Positions 6,005-6,514 of a stretch of DNA of 6,514 bases are shown here, piece by piece. The stretch's first letter is position 1. Every line of letters starts with the position of its first letter. Source of the DNA: Endomicrobiia bacterium (GTDB taxonomy: Bacteria > Elusimicrobiota > Endomicrobiia > PHAN01); contig JASEHK010000085.1 of assembly GCA_030018875.1 (NCBI GenBank), positions 1 through 6,514 of the forward strand, read 5' to 3'. Under the pieces are notes generated by a model. The model was not told the DNA's origin and searched no databases. It worked only from the letters and a program-made list of their open reading frames with translations. The position numbers and the translations under genes were made by a program.

Positions 6005-6493
6005 TTATTTTCCTCTGCCTATTTTAGTTTCGGCGCGGCGATTCTTGGCCCACGCCGCTTCCGTCGAGGCGGTATCAAAAGGTTTCTCTTCGCCGTAGGA
6101 AATCGTGGCTATTCTGGCCGCCTTAACTCCGAGGCGTATGTAATAATCCCTGACGGCGGAGGCTCTTCGCTGGCCCAACGCGAGGTTGTATTCGGTGGTT
6201 CCTCTTTCGTCGGTGTGACCCTCGACGATGACCTTCATTCCCGCGTTGGCTTTGAGATACGAGGCGTTCTTTACCAATATCTCGCGCGCGTCGGCGCGAA
6301 TCTCGTACTTATCGTAGTCAAAACGAATCGTAAGCACTTCGGGCACGCTTTCCCACTCGGCGCGGACATCGGGCTCCGCTTTGGTTTCCGCGACGGGCGC
6401 AACGACAGGTTCGGGCGGTTTCACCATCGGTTTTTTCGCGCAGGCCGCGACAAAGACGAGTGCGGCGAGGGCGGCGAACAATTGTAACTTCAT
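6005..6493 (-). CDS. pal: Peptidoglycan-associated lipoprotein Pal
   Basis: Pal is the outer-membrane lipoprotein that grips peptidoglycan and is released or held by TolB. The 162-residue product has a lipoprotein signal ending in VAAC (15-18, lipidated Cys18), a Pro-rich linker (about 22-48), and an OmpA-like domain (about 52-160). The peptidoglycan-binding loop reads GHTDERGTTEYNLALGQRRA at 92-111; Asp95 and Arg110 have the 15-residue spacing of the diaminopimelate-binding pair, and NRRAE follows at 151-155. The length is close to that of typical Pal (about 170). The ATG at 6493 was chosen over an upstream in-frame TTG (6508) because GAGAGG precedes it by seven bases and the Lys-plus-hydrophobic signal starts there. 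It is the first gene of the block visible here; its promoter, or further upstream genes, lie beyond the right edge. Confidence 0.95.
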   Translation of the reverse strand: MKLQLFAALAALVFVAACAKKPMVKPPEPVVAPVAETKAEPDVRAEWESVPEVLTIRFDYDKYEIRADAREILVKNASYLKANAGMKVIVEGHTDERGTTEYNLALGQRRASAVRDYYIRLGVKAARIATISYGEEKPFDTASTEAAWAKNRRAETKIGRGK

Positions 6494-6500
6494 AAAATAA

Positions 6501-6506
6501 CCTCTC
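6501..6506 (-). promoter_or_regulatory. Shine-Dalgarno site of pal
   Basis: GAGAGG on the minus strand lies seven bases before ATG 6493. It sets the pal start and rules out the upstream TTG at 6508, which overlaps this site. Confidence 0.75.
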
Positions 6507-6514
6507 AATGTGAA

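Overview
The window holds five complete protein genes, a divergent promoter region and a short tandem repeat at its left edge. Four genes (right half, minus strand) encode outer-membrane Tol-Pal components, so the source is a Gram-negative-type (diderm) bacterium. Coding sequence is GC-rich, and the one long intergenic region is AT-rich with good sigma70-type promoters. The phylum cannot be fixed from this sequence. An uncommon diderm lineage such as Elusimicrobiota, Omnitrophota or a deltaproteobacterial group would fit the gene set, but that is a guess.

Layout. Bases 1-43 are a degenerate heptamer tandem repeat. Bases 78-1577 (minus) encode a fusion of a short amphipathic N-terminal helix, a flavoprotein-like domain, a four-cysteine motif and a complete 2-deoxyribose-5-phosphate aldolase (DeoC). 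Bases 1578-1814 carry two back-to-back promoters, one for deoC (minus) and one for the next gene (plus). Bases 1815-3251 (plus) encode a MEMO1-AMMECR1 fusion, i.e. proteins B and A of the conserved but poorly understood AmmeMemoRadiSam system. Five bases later, convergently, the Tol-Pal block ends. Read in its own direction (right to left) it runs pal (6493-6005), cpoB/ybgF (5979-5143), a short TolA/TonB-like energy transducer (5142-4549) and tolB (4552-3257). The last three genes abut or overlap, so the four almost certainly form one operon.

How the genes work together. In the Tol-Pal system an inner-membrane TolQR motor energises TolA, which acts across the periplasm on TolB and Pal; CpoB modulates this and links it to peptidoglycan synthesis. 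Here Pal, CpoB, a TolA-like protein and TolB are adjacent, but in an order unlike the usual tolQ-tolR-tolA-tolB-pal-cpoB, and tolQ and tolR are not in the window.

The most notable item is the DeoC fusion. Its first 17-20 residues have the paired-hydrophobic, four-residue periodicity of bacterial microcompartment encapsulation peptides, and the flavoprotein and cysteine modules that follow are not part of ordinary DeoC. This suggests, but does not prove, a deoxyribose-phosphate or acetaldehyde-handling microcompartment whose shell genes would lie outside the window.
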